Part shown: positions 6,853-15,224 of the stretch, piece after piece
How positions within the stretch are numbered: position 1 is the first letter of the stretch
How the letters are laid out: every line of letters starts with the position of its first letter
Assembly (NCBI GenBank): GCA_964369755.1
Contig: CAYJFY010000034.1
Location: 1 to 26,798 of the forward strand
DNA length: 26,798 nucleotides
Reading direction: 5' to 3'
Origin: CAUPWF01 sp964369755
GTDB taxonomy: Bacteria; Bacillota; Clostridia; Lachnospirales; Lachnospiraceae
Made by a program: the position numbers and the translations under genes
Notes under the pieces: model-generated
The model's input: the letters and a program-made list of their open reading frames with translations, nothing else
Databases searched by the model: none
What the model was told of the DNA's origin: nothing

Positions 6853-8286
6853 CAACCAAGCTTGGCTTTGCTTAAATAAGGCAAGTAATCTGCCGTCGAG
6901 CTTTCCAGAATCTACCATGGAGTTTAGAATTTGAAAAACATGGTCAATCGGAAAGGCTTTTTTATAAGGTCTATCACTTGCTGAGATGGCATCAAAGACG
7001 TCAATAATGGTCAATAATCGTGTGGGAATATCGATTTCATCACCCTTTAGCCGATTGGGATAACCACTGCCATCTAAAAACTCGTGGTGGTTATTGGCCC
7101 ATTGGGGGACCTTTTGGTATTGGTTTTTAAAATTCATTTTCTCTAATATATGCTTTGTCATGGAGACATGGTTTTGCATTACACCCTTTTCCTTCTCTGT
7201 CAAGGTGCCCTTTACAATGGTTAAATCTTCGATTTCGTCTTCAGTAAGCCAAAGATGTGGATTTCCAGCCTCGTCTAGATAAGTCTTCGTACCCAAATTT
7301 CTTATTTTCTCCAAAGTATCTTCATCTAGATAAGGGAGGAGGTTCACATCGTTAATAAAGGTTCGTGTATCCTCTAGGTCATTCAAGATGTCAGTGTAGT
7401 CCTTGCCTTGCTCAATGCTCCGTAATTTTGTTGTAAGTGAGATAATATCAAATCGTGTCATCACTCGCTCGTGCTTGCGCTCTAGGCGTGTTTTTTTATT
7501 CATAACTTCAAGCGGGGTGGTGAGTTTTCCGATATCATGTAGCCAGATACTCATTAGAAATAATTTCGCATCCTCATCTGTGAAGTTGACATCAGGTTGT
7601 GGATTGTCTGATAACCACATCAAAAACTTGGTTGCATATCTTGCCATATTATGTGTATGAGATACATTATACGGGGTTCGGATATGCATGATTTCAGCAA
7701 ATGTTTTCACAATTGAATCCATCAACTCTTCGATTTCTTGAACGTAATTCATGTTCGTCAATCGAATTGCAGCTTGTGAAGCAATTGCGGTTAAAATCAT
7801 TTCATTTTCTTCGCTGAATGATATGATTTGCCCATCTTTATCTTGTGCATTTAGAAGTTGTAGTACGCCGATGATTGTACCTTTATCATTTTCCATGGGA
7901 ATAACCAGCATAGATTTTGTCCTGTAATTTGTTAGCAAATCATACTGTTTTGGACCAGCAAAATCAAAGAGCTCACTACTGTATACATCAGGGATATTAA
8001 TTGCCTTTTCTTCTAGCACACTGTATGCACAGACATTTTTTCTGTCGAGTTGAACCGGTGGGAGTGTGGCTTGTTCATTTTTTCCACCTTTTTTAATGTT
8101 TAAACTCCGCGTCATCATGAAACGAAACTCTAGAACATCTTCATTTAAAATATATAAAGTTCCGCCATCACAATTTGTGATATCTAGAGCAGCATTTAGC
8201 ATTCTTTCCAGAAGCACTTCGCCATCTTTTTCAGAAGACATCGAAATAAACACTTCCAAAAGTTCCTTGGTCTGAGAAATAATCAT
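6850..8286 (-). CDS. GAF plus HD-GYP phosphodiesterase
   Basis: A 478-residue cytosolic protein. Residues about 18-178 form a GAF small-molecule-binding domain (DGGTLYILNED, IIGVLQLLNA). Residues about 190-445 form an HD-GYP domain, the family that hydrolyses cyclic di-GMP and sometimes other cyclic dinucleotides. Metal and catalytic motifs are present: H250-D251 in WLHDIGKL, H373, H400-H401 with HHEFLDGSGYP (GYP 408-410) and D429 in IIDVFDAISASDRPYKK. Between about residues 265 and 360 there is an insert of roughly 95 residues not found in the minimal domain. The ATG at 8286 overlaps the preceding TGA as ATGA and has AGGAGG 12 nt upstream. A TTG at 8298 would abut the ribosome site and is rejected. 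The GAF domain could be the receptor for the cAMP made by the cyclase (inference). Confidence 0.88.
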   Translation of the reverse strand: MIISQTKELLEVFISMSSEKDGEVLLERMLNAALDITNCDGGTLYILNEDVLEFRFMMTRSLNIKKGGKNEQATLPPVQLDRKNVCAYSVLEEKAINIPDVYSSELFDFAGPKQYDLLTNYRTKSMLVIPMENDKGTIIGVLQLLNAQDKDGQIISFSEENEMILTAIASQAAIRLTNMNYVQEIEELMDSIVKTFAEIMHIRTPYNVSHTHNMARYATKFLMWLSDNPQPDVNFTDEDAKLFLMSIWLHDIGKLTTPLEVMNKKTRLERKHERVMTRFDIISLTTKLRSIEQGKDYTDILNDLEDTRTFINDVNLLPYLDEDTLEKIRNLGTKTYLDEAGNPHLWLTEDEIEDLTIVKGTLTEKEKGVMQNHVSMTKHILEKMNFKNQYQKVPQWANNHHEFLDGSGYPNRLKGDEIDIPTRLLTIIDVFDAISASDRPYKKAFPIDHVFQILNSMVDSGKLDGRLLALFKQSQAWL

Positions 8287-9092
8287 AAGCGGATACAACC
8301 TCCTTTCCTAGCTAAAAAATAATTTGAATTTATATGTTTTACTTGTTCTTCTACGGTTAACAGATAATCATCCGTACTGTATGGGTCATGGTGGAAGATA
8401 CACATCTGTTTACAGCCTGCTTCTGATGCAACTTGTATAGCATCTTGCCAAGAAGAATGACCAAATCCTTTTTTGAATTCTTTGTAGGTATCACTGAACT
8501 GGCCATCACAGATCATAAAATCCACATTTCTTGAAAATTCCACTAAGAATTTTCTGGAGTTTTCATCGATTTCATAGTCTGTAGAATAAATGATTTTCTT
8601 GTCATTACATTCTATGCGATAAATAGTTGAACCGCCAGCATGGTAGCTCTCCTCGATTATGATGTGAAATTCACCAATAGAAAAATTTTCAGTAATATCA
8701 ATAAAATTTACCTGAGCAGTATAAACATCGGAGTTTACAGGCCAGATTGGCTCTCGCATCATAGTATGAATTTGCTCTTTTATTGAGCGTCCATCCTTCG
8801 GTTTCCCGTAGATGTTAATCGTAAGTTTTGGATTAAACAAGATTCTACTTGCCAATAAGCCGATAATATGGTCAATATGAGGATGGGAGATGAGTATGCT
8901 CAACTCTTGTTCCTCTGTGCAGTCTATGTAGTGGTCTAGTGATAATAAGCCAGTTCCAGCATCTAGAATCAGGTTCTGCTTATTGTATTTTATAAGGGTG
9001 CAAGCCGTGGCACCACCAAATATTTCATATTCCTTTGCATCAATCGGTATGGTTCCTCTTGTGCCTAAAAAGTGTATTTCTAAGTAATTCAA
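8283..9092 (-). CDS. Metallo-beta-lactamase-fold hydrolase, putative phosphodiesterase
   Basis: A 269-residue cytosolic MBL-fold enzyme. The metal motif HPHIDH gives H70, H72, D74 and H75. H151 (SYHAGGST), D172 (IYSTDYE) and H234/H235 (IFHHDPYSTDD) complete a two-metal site, and GHSSW near 211-215 is conserved in related proteins I recall. N-terminal FLGTRGTIP and FGGATACTLI resemble the RNase Z/PhnP/cyclic-phosphodiesterase side of the family and not lactamases. The substrate is unknown. As first gene of an operon encoding a cyclase and an HD-GYP enzyme it is a reasonable candidate for cyclic nucleotide hydrolysis (inference). It starts the operon, with GGAGGAG upstream of the ATG. Confidence 0.85.
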   Translation of the reverse strand: MNYLEIHFLGTRGTIPIDAKEYEIFGGATACTLIKYNKQNLILDAGTGLLSLDHYIDCTEEQELSILISHPHIDHIIGLLASRILFNPKLTINIYGKPKDGRSIKEQIHTMMREPIWPVNSDVYTAQVNFIDITENFSIGEFHIIIEESYHAGGSTIYRIECNDKKIIYSTDYEIDENSRKFLVEFSRNVDFMICDGQFSDTYKEFKKGFGHSSWQDAIQVASEAGCKQMCIFHHDPYSTDDYLLTVEEQVKHINSNYFLARKGGCIRL

Positions 9093-9128
9093 AATAGGTT
9101 CTCCTCCTATTATAACAATGAATGAAAT

Positions 9129-9170
9129 GTGATTTTTATTGCATGTATTTATAAATTTTTATAAAATCAC
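9129..9170. promoter_or_regulatory. Inverted repeat at the start of the cyclase operon
   Basis: GTGATTTT (9129-9136) and AAAATCAC (9163-9170) are perfect 8-bp arms 26 bp apart. They span the predicted transcription start and overlap the -10 box by two bases. The position suits an operator, but the spacing is long and no regulator is identified. Confidence 0.3.
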
Positions 9171-9197
9171 TATAACGCAACCGATATCGAATGTCAA
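9169..9197 (-). promoter_or_regulatory. Promoter of the MBL/HD-GYP/FecR/cyclase operon
   Basis: On the minus strand a perfect TTGACA (9192-9197), a 17-bp spacer and TATAGT (9169-9174). It lies between the end of the radical SAM cluster and the MBL gene, so the signalling operon can be transcribed on its own. No terminator was found between the two operons, so read-through is also possible. Confidence 0.8.
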
Positions 9198-9211
9198 TTT
9201 GTATAGCAATG

Positions 9212-10270
9212 TTATTGGAATGATATGTCAATGTTGATCACTGATTTTAAGGGTATTTGGTCATTGTAATCAAAGGAAACTTGATAGAACCTACTCTTGT
9301 AGCAGATAGATTTCGTTGGTTTCATCATATCAATCAGCCCATTACGTTCATGTAGTCCTAGAGCGAGCATCTCAGTCTTCGTATAGCGCATGGTTGTTTG
9401 TTGAATCAAATCTAATAAATCTTCATCGGCCACATCTTTACTTGTATAGATATTCATACTACTAATACTGACAACAGTATCTTTTTTGGGAAATGCGGGG
9501 TATCCAATCACCTTGGTAGGTAGATGACTGAGAATACGATAGATCCCACCATATTTCTTTACTTTGTATTGTTTGGCCTCTCTTTGGTCTATGACAGAGG
9601 CAATGGCGATTAATTTATTCTTTTTATATAGACCGAAAAAACTAGCATTTTGTAAATGATTTTGAGTTAAGGTTGCTACAGAAAAATCTGGTTTTAATGC
9701 AGAATCATCATAGAAATCTGAGGCTTCCTTTAGGGTGCATGGTGCTACAAGATTATCATAATGGCTGCGAACAGTTCTACCTGTTTTAAAAATGAAAGTA
9801 TTGTAATTACCATGATAGGAATATAAGGGCATGTTTTTTCGCTTCTTTTCCAACATTTTCTGTACATAGATATTATCGGCTAATATGGTGGTATAATAAT
9901 AGTCAACTTTTCCCAAAGTATTGTCATGAATCCATTGATAGCATTTTGCAATGTATGGAAATTGTTTGTGATATTCACTTCGGAGTTTTAATCCAGTCAA
10001 ATACCCGATATTACACGCTCTGCCTCCTACGATTCCACGGCGAATAACACAACAACCTATTCCCATTAGTAGGTAATCAGCTCTTGTGTCTCGTACGATG
10101 AGACAGACAACCTCATCTCCCTCTTGTTCAAAAGAAAATAGAGGATCTTCGCCACGCAGATATTGAATTCCTAAGTTTCCATCGAAACTTTGCTGGGCAA
10201 AGACATCTGCCATTTCGGCGGAGTCTTTGGCTGTAGCCCTGGTAAATATATATCTATTTTGGGAGCTCAT
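9212..10270 (-). CDS. GNAT-like acyltransferase-fold protein, last gene of the radical SAM cluster
   Basis: A 352-residue cytosolic protein. The N-terminal half looks like a GNAT acyltransferase: FTRATAKDSAEMADVF at the start, a central strand LLMGIGCCVIRRGIVGG, then IGYLTGLKLRSEYHKQFPYIAKCYQWI where the acyl-CoA pocket would lie, and TTILADNIYVQKMLEKKRKNMPLY. The C-terminal half (FFGLYKKNKLIAIASVIDQ...) may be a second, degenerate GNAT fold. No substrate can be assigned. It overlaps the preceding radical SAM gene by 17 bp and has AGGAG nine bases before ATG. In context it could transfer an acyl group to, or accept the product of, the GH3 synthetase (inference). Confidence 0.65.
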   Translation of the reverse strand: MSSQNRYIFTRATAKDSAEMADVFAQQSFDGNLGIQYLRGEDPLFSFEQEGDEVVCLIVRDTRADYLLMGIGCCVIRRGIVGGRACNIGYLTGLKLRSEYHKQFPYIAKCYQWIHDNTLGKVDYYYTTILADNIYVQKMLEKKRKNMPLYSYHGNYNTFIFKTGRTVRSHYDNLVAPCTLKEASDFYDDSALKPDFSVATLTQNHLQNASFFGLYKKNKLIAIASVIDQREAKQYKVKKYGGIYRILSHLPTKVIGYPAFPKKDTVVSISSMNIYTSKDVADEDLLDLIQQTTMRYTKTEMLALGLHERNGLIDMMKPTKSICYKSRFYQVSFDYNDQIPLKSVINIDISFQ

Positions 10271-11585
10271 CTAAATTTTCTCCTATCGGTATGTTCATCT
10301 TTTGATCTACTTCCCCTCCAATGCGCAAGTTCATTCCCCAAAATAAAGACCAGATGGCGGGAGAGGCATGCCCCATTGCTTGAATTCCTCTTGGGACAAC
10401 GTTGTGAAGTTTCGAGAATTCCTGTCTCGCTCGAAGGCAAGCTTGGCTCAATTCTTTAGGCGATAATTTCTTTGGCTGAAAGGAAAGCTCCCCATAATTA
10501 TAATCTTCTTGCAACCACCATTTATCAAATAAGAGGCGATTCTGTTCCCGTAGTCGATCATAAAGTGGCGTTCCGGGAAATGGAAGCAAATGGTTGAAGG
10601 CAGCCGTATAAAATTTATGTTTTTCAGAAAAGTGAAGGGCTTCTTGGATGGTAGATTCATCGTCTTCATCATACCCGAATACAAAGGTAGCATAGATTCC
10701 GATTCCTGCTGCATGAATGCGACGAACCAATTCGTCTCTTTCTTCTGTAGTAATGTTTACTTTCTTTTTCATCTGTAAGAGATTTCCTTCATTAAGACTC
10801 TCAAATCCAATCAAGATTAACTCACAACCACTTTCTTTCATCATCTTGAGAAGCTTTGGATCGTTGGCGATGGATAGGGTGCCTTGGCTTGCCCATTTTA
10901 TCTTACATTCCTTTATCTTTGGTAGCAGCTCATAGAGATGAGAACGATCGGCAAATAAATTGTCATCCACTAGAAAGTAGTACTTGTGGCGATGCAACTT
11001 GATGTCCTGAATAATGGAATCCACAGGTCTACGATAGTAGGTGCAGTTGTAATAGCTACTGATTGCGCAGAATTCACATTGAAAACAGCAACCTCTCCCC
11101 GTCTCTACCAATGAGACAGGGAGATATTTCTTACCTTCAAAAATAGAGTGATCAGGAAGGTTGTCGCTATAACAGATGGTACCATGATATTGCTTTTTCG
11201 GTACGTTATTTCTATAATCTTCAATCACTTGTGCCAAAATCCCCTCAGCGTTCCCTGTGATAATAGTATCCGCATGTTCTCCCGCTTCCTCTGACATTAA
11301 AGTAACGTGATACCCTCCCATAATCACAGGAATTCCTCTGTCTTGAAATTGTTCTGCGATTTTATAAGAACGTCGTGCTGTATAGGTCTCAACCGTGATG
11401 AGAACTATATCTGTTGGAGCATCATAGTCAATCAACTCGATACGGTCGTCATAAAAAGCTACCTCCACATCCTTGGGCATAGCAGCTTTTAGAACCGCAA
11501 TGGTAAGGGGCTCCATCTTCCAAGTCCCAATATATTTTTCTCCTGTTTTTTTTCCGATTGCTGGGAGTATCATTGTTATCTTCAT
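10254..11585 (-). CDS. B12-binding-type radical SAM protein (copy 5 of the cluster)
   Basis: A 443-residue cytosolic protein. Residues 1-130 match the Rossmann-like cobalamin-binding half (MKITMILPAIGK, DIVLITVETYTARRSY, VIMGGYHVTLMSEEAGEHADTIITGNAEG). The radical SAM core follows, with C166, C170 and C173 in GRGCCFQCEFC, the CxxxCxxC that holds the 4Fe-4S cluster. DDNLF and LIGFESLNEGNL are further conserved core motifs. Members of this architecture methylate unactivated carbons or rearrange carbon skeletons; the substrate here is unknown. It resembles the proteins at 15225-16571 and 16546-17883 (shared MEPL, DDR, GG(Y/M)H and WWL(Q/H)E blocks). It overlaps the previous gene by 4 bp (ATGA). 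Confidence 0.88.
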   Translation of the reverse strand: MKITMILPAIGKKTGEKYIGTWKMEPLTIAVLKAAMPKDVEVAFYDDRIELIDYDAPTDIVLITVETYTARRSYKIAEQFQDRGIPVIMGGYHVTLMSEEAGEHADTIITGNAEGILAQVIEDYRNNVPKKQYHGTICYSDNLPDHSIFEGKKYLPVSLVETGRGCCFQCEFCAISSYYNCTYYRRPVDSIIQDIKLHRHKYYFLVDDNLFADRSHLYELLPKIKECKIKWASQGTLSIANDPKLLKMMKESGCELILIGFESLNEGNLLQMKKKVNITTEERDELVRRIHAAGIGIYATFVFGYDEDDESTIQEALHFSEKHKFYTAAFNHLLPFPGTPLYDRLREQNRLLFDKWWLQEDYNYGELSFQPKKLSPKELSQACLRARQEFSKLHNVVPRGIQAMGHASPAIWSLFWGMNLRIGGEVDQKMNIPIGENLDELPK

Positions 11586-12925
11586 ATAGTATCCTCACTT
11601 GGTATATCAGAGTTGTCGCACATCACCTCAGGGGTGTAGTAGTGATAGCGATCTGCGTATTTCTTATAGCCCATGTTCAATGGTAGAGAAAGCCATGGAC
11701 TATGACGAAATGGAGCTAAACGTTTCAAAATATTGCCTGTCTTATAAGTTTCTTTAAAACTAAATGTGATACCGTCCATCAATTCTTCTGCCGTCATTTT
11801 GGCAGGTTTGAATACCACATGTTCCACATCGTATAGTGCCCAGTTGTGTTCGGTAATTCGATTCCGCGCTGCTAAATCTGCATAGAGCTGTGTCTTTGGA
11901 AATGGTGTAAGCACACTAAACCTAGGCAAATCAATCTTCGTCTTAATGACTAGATCCACGGTTCGCTCAAACACAGATACATCTTCTTCGTCTCCACCAA
12001 AGGCAAAGCATCCTTGCACCAGAATTCCATTGGAATGTAACTTGTTCATAAGTTCCTTATAATCGAGAAAGCGATTGCTTACTTTACGAACATAACTTTG
12101 AGATTCCTCCACAATGGATTCGAAACCGATGAGTAATCCCTTACAACCGCTTTTGCGAAACAGGGTAATCAACTCATCATCCAACCCTGCCGAAGAAGTC
12201 ACTAGACCAAGCCAATATTTCTTCAGCGGTATCATTGCCTTGAAGAACTGTTTGGCATATTCCACATCTGCAATCAGGTTTACATCAGGAAATACAATGA
12301 CCTTGTCTGGCAGGTTGCGAAGTTCTGCAATCACATCCTCCACAGGCCTTGGGAAGGTAGTTCGACCAAAGGCAGCAGGGTAGGCACAGAAGGTACATGG
12401 ATGTGCACATCCACGGATGACCTCCACTGTTGCAGTGGTGATGTACTTTTTCTTCTTTAACAGGTGCCTGTGTGGTTCTGGCTTTCCCCCGATGGTATAG
12501 TCCTTGTTTTGTGCATACAAAGGTTTTAGGTTTTTCATCTTAAAGTCGAAGAGCATCTGAGGAAATGTTTGCTCAGCAAACCCTGTCATCACTGCATCTG
12601 CATGTTCCATAGCCTCTTCAGGCATAAGTGAGGGATGAACGCCTCCCAAAACTACTGTAATTCCACGCTTTCGAAAGTAATCTGCGAATGCGTAACATCG
12701 AGGAGCCGTTCCAGTGATACAGGTAATCCCCACCAAATCACATTGGAGATTCAGAGGAATTGTCTCTACTGTTTCATCATAGATTGCAACCTCCGCTTCT
12801 AGTTCATCTGGAACTAACGCAGCTAAACTGGATAATGTTAAGGGCGCATATTGCAAGGTCTTTGCAAATGAGCCGTTATATCTATGCATAGCACCTGCTG
12901 GTGCGATTAAGGCAATCTTCATCAT
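11582..12925 (-). CDS. B12-binding-type radical SAM protein (copy 4 of the cluster)
   Basis: A 447-residue cytosolic protein with the B12-binding-like N-terminal region (LAALVPDELEAEVAIYDE, VVLGGVHPSLMPEEAMEHADAVMTGFAE) and a radical SAM core whose cluster cysteines are C173, C177 and C180 in IRGCAHPCTFC. FPDVNLIAD and LIGFESI complete the fold. It belongs with the 17896-19179 protein and not the other three: both share the GS(F/V)(A/S)K...LTL...LASLVP-type start, and both lack the WWL motif near residue 350, having W(A/T)xY(D/N) there. Two adjacent ATGs (12925 and 12922) are possible starts; GGAGG is four and seven bases away, so the second is slightly favoured. The first overlaps the GH3 stop as ATGA. 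Confidence 0.87.
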   Translation of the reverse strand: MMKIALIAPAGAMHRYNGSFAKTLQYAPLTLSSLAALVPDELEAEVAIYDETVETIPLNLQCDLVGITCITGTAPRCYAFADYFRKRGITVVLGGVHPSLMPEEAMEHADAVMTGFAEQTFPQMLFDFKMKNLKPLYAQNKDYTIGGKPEPHRHLLKKKKYITTATVEVIRGCAHPCTFCAYPAAFGRTTFPRPVEDVIAELRNLPDKVIVFPDVNLIADVEYAKQFFKAMIPLKKYWLGLVTSSAGLDDELITLFRKSGCKGLLIGFESIVEESQSYVRKVSNRFLDYKELMNKLHSNGILVQGCFAFGGDEEDVSVFERTVDLVIKTKIDLPRFSVLTPFPKTQLYADLAARNRITEHNWALYDVEHVVFKPAKMTAEELMDGITFSFKETYKTGNILKRLAPFRHSPWLSLPLNMGYKKYADRYHYYTPEVMCDNSDIPSEDTI

Positions 12926-14526
12926 ATTTCCTCCATTTGAAAGGCGCTAGACCAATCACTATGTTTGGATAGTAATTCGGGTTTGATATCGCCTAGTTTT
13001 TTTCCTTTTTCTAAATAATAATTTATATATTGTTGCTTGGCATCTCCATAAACAAGGTATACTTTCGCGGGATTTAATTGCTTTAAATCACGGCATAACT
13101 TGTAGTGATAACTTTCACAGAGGAGTTTATCTAGTGTATGTTCTAGGTTGATAAGTATATCGGTGTCCATTGACGAAGAATTCACATTAGGAACCTCACT
13201 TCCTAGATATAATACATACCCTCCATTTTCATATGCCAATAGACAAAACCGTTGACTTAGATGTAAGTTCTCTTCATAGTTCGGTATAGAACTTAATTCG
13301 TCCATAATTTCGTTTACAAATAACTCATTTAGTTTCTCGCCGTGAAAATCCACAGTTTTATCTGCCTTTCCCACGAATTTCAAAAGTGGTAATCCATGAG
13401 ATTTTTCATACTCGACCACCTGAACAGCATCATGGATTCGATAGCGATAGAATCCACCTGACGTTGTGAAAATCACCTCATATGTCATGCCTTTTTCTAG
13501 CTCTGTATAGGAATAGATTCTTCCTGTCTTCGTGTGTAAAAATTCAAAATAATGAGAGTAGTAGCTGAGGAGCGATAATCCAGTTTCCTCATAAGGTAAG
13601 GTCATAAAGGCTTCGGTAGATAAAATCCCTTTGGGTTGAATGACGACACCTGGGAATAATGCTCTGATTTCCTCACTTGTGTGTCTGGCTAATCCATCAC
13701 ACCAACAACTGATGAGTGTTAAGTTTGGCCAGATTTCCCTATATTTTTTAGCCTCAATACAGCCTTGAATCCTTCTCAACCTCTTAGGCGAAAGAGCGGA
13801 GTACAAAGACTGGGCATGCGTTTCCATATAATTCAGTAATACAAAGAGATAACTGGGATTCCATACAGATATCAACCTTAGGTTCCTCTCTGACAGAAGT
13901 GCTAAACAGGTTTGGAAATAGAACTTCTCCATATCTAATTCCTTGCGGATACTTTTATCTCGCACAAAGATTTTGTCAGTCAGTTTCTGCTCAAATCGTC
14001 CAAAATATGCCGTATCGTCTTCAAATCCAATCGGAATTCCACCACTGGTGTATTTATCTTGATGGGTAGGAGGTGTGATGGACCAATAACTCTTCCCACC
14101 TCTAAGCTTTGGATAATTCTTATACAAGGAATAAATCCAAGGTTTGATTCCCCATAAAAACTCTTGCTTTAGGGAAGCGGTATAGGGGATTAATTTGGTC
14201 GCTCCACCGCTTCCGCCAGTGAGTTCAAACATTAACACCTCTTCAGCAGTCAATACCTTTTTGTGACCTGTGGCAATGCGCTCAATATCTTCTTTATAGT
14301 CTGGATATTCAAGAATCGGGATGTGCTTGCGAAAATCCTCAATGGTTTTTATCTCTGCAAATCCATGGTTTCGTCCAAAGTCAGTGTCCTGATTCTTCTT
14401 GATAATCTGAAGAAGTAAAGCCCTCTGAACTTGTTCCACGCAACCCAGATTCCGATAGAATTTCGCAGCATCTTTTTTATATAAGCGCATAATTAAGGTG
14501 TTGATAAACCAAACAGTTAGCCCCAT
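12922..14526 (-). CDS. GH3-family acyl-adenylating amide synthetase
   Basis: A 534-residue cytosolic enzyme of the GH3 family (ANL superfamily), which activates a carboxylic acid as an acyl-adenylate and couples it to an amine, typically an amino acid. The P-loop-like motif is FELTGGSGGATKLIPYT at 100-116. ILSTEAFMTLPY (301-312) corresponds to the second ATP motif, YRYRIHDAVQV (361-370, with D366) to the third and FVGKADKTVDFHGEKLNE (384-401) to the hinge region. Canonical members have YRLGD at the third motif; here a His precedes the Asp. Plant GH3 enzymes conjugate jasmonate or auxin, but bacterial homologues are mostly uncharacterised, so the acid and amine are unknown. It overlaps the preceding gene by 10 bp and is the only obvious bond-forming ligase in the cluster. 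Confidence 0.85.
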   Translation of the reverse strand: MGLTVWFINTLIMRLYKKDAAKFYRNLGCVEQVQRALLLQIIKKNQDTDFGRNHGFAEIKTIEDFRKHIPILEYPDYKEDIERIATGHKKVLTAEEVLMFELTGGSGGATKLIPYTASLKQEFLWGIKPWIYSLYKNYPKLRGGKSYWSITPPTHQDKYTSGGIPIGFEDDTAYFGRFEQKLTDKIFVRDKSIRKELDMEKFYFQTCLALLSERNLRLISVWNPSYLFVLLNYMETHAQSLYSALSPKRLRRIQGCIEAKKYREIWPNLTLISCWCDGLARHTSEEIRALFPGVVIQPKGILSTEAFMTLPYEETGLSLLSYYSHYFEFLHTKTGRIYSYTELEKGMTYEVIFTTSGGFYRYRIHDAVQVVEYEKSHGLPLLKFVGKADKTVDFHGEKLNELFVNEIMDELSSIPNYEENLHLSQRFCLLAYENGGYVLYLGSEVPNVNSSSMDTDILINLEHTLDKLLCESYHYKLCRDLKQLNPAKVYLVYGDAKQQYINYYLEKGKKLGDIKPELLSKHSDWSSAFQMEEI

Positions 14527-15221
14527 AGAAATGCCTCTTTATCCTTCTGGTAGTTGTATTTCTTTAGACTGGTAATACAGACCAGATCTTGTCCTAGTGC
14601 ATGATGAGGGTTTTTTTCACAGAAGAATGCAGTGTGAGGATTCTTCATCTGTCGCTCCGTGATGTCAGCCACTCCTACACGTAATTTATCCTTGGTATCG
14701 CTATACTCCACTACACCAGTTTCTTGATTGTAGTCCTTATGGTAGGAGCGCCCAAAGGCATCCATCACTTTTTGCACTTCATCTGGTGTGCGTTCTTTAT
14801 AGCACGGATAAAAAGAGTCAAAAAAGGTGGGGAGAATCTTGTATGTCTTATATCCTTTGCAGATGATGAACCAATAGAATTCATCGTAATCTCTACTGTA
14901 TGTTTCGAAAAATCTTCCAAAGATTGAAAAAAGTGGGTGGTGGGAATTCCAATAATCCTTGTGGACGATTGTATCACCCGAAAACACGCCATATACCTGT
15001 TGGTCATCTATTGGAACTTGAATGATTTTCTGAGTAGAAAACCCATAAATGGTATTGGAATCATCAAATAATACAATGCAGTAATCCTTTTCTTCTAAAT
15101 CTGCTAAAAACACTTCCCATATCATATTGTCATAGAATAAATCCATTAAGAAAAACATACGTTTTTTATCCTGTATGGATAGTTCTTTCACATCTACAAT
15201 CTTGCCATCAAGCGTCTTCAT
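14517..15221 (-). CDS. Uncharacterised GNAT-like protein next to the GH3 gene
   Basis: A 234-residue protein with no signal peptide or membrane helix. I do not recognise a named family. The strand/loop pattern IYGFSTQKIIQVPIDDQQVYGVFSGDTIVHKDYW followed by an aromatic-rich FYWFIICKGYKTYKILPTFFDSFYP is reminiscent of a GNAT acyltransferase fold, with the loop after DYWN in the acyl-CoA position; this is tentative. It starts 3 nt after the upstream stop with AGAGG nine bases away, and overlaps the GH3 gene by 10 bp, so the two are probably made in fixed ratio and may act together. Confidence 0.6.
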   Translation of the reverse strand: MKTLDGKIVDVKELSIQDKKRMFFLMDLFYDNMIWEVFLADLEEKDYCIVLFDDSNTIYGFSTQKIIQVPIDDQQVYGVFSGDTIVHKDYWNSHHPLFSIFGRFFETYSRDYDEFYWFIICKGYKTYKILPTFFDSFYPCYKERTPDEVQKVMDAFGRSYHKDYNQETGVVEYSDTKDKLRVGVADITERQMKNPHTAFFCEKNPHHALGQDLVCITSLKKYNYQKDKEAFLWG

Positions 15222-15224
15222 AAT

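Noticed and set aside
9125..9147. CRP-like site AAATGTGA-N6-TTGCA in the cyclase operon leader
   Set aside because: Only one half matches; the second half agrees at three of five positions, and no CRP gene is in the window. Kept only as a remark in a low-interest finding.
9175..9215. Terminator at the end of the radical SAM cluster
   Set aside because: Only a 4-bp hairpin (CAAT/ATTG) without a U tract was found, so no terminator is annotated.
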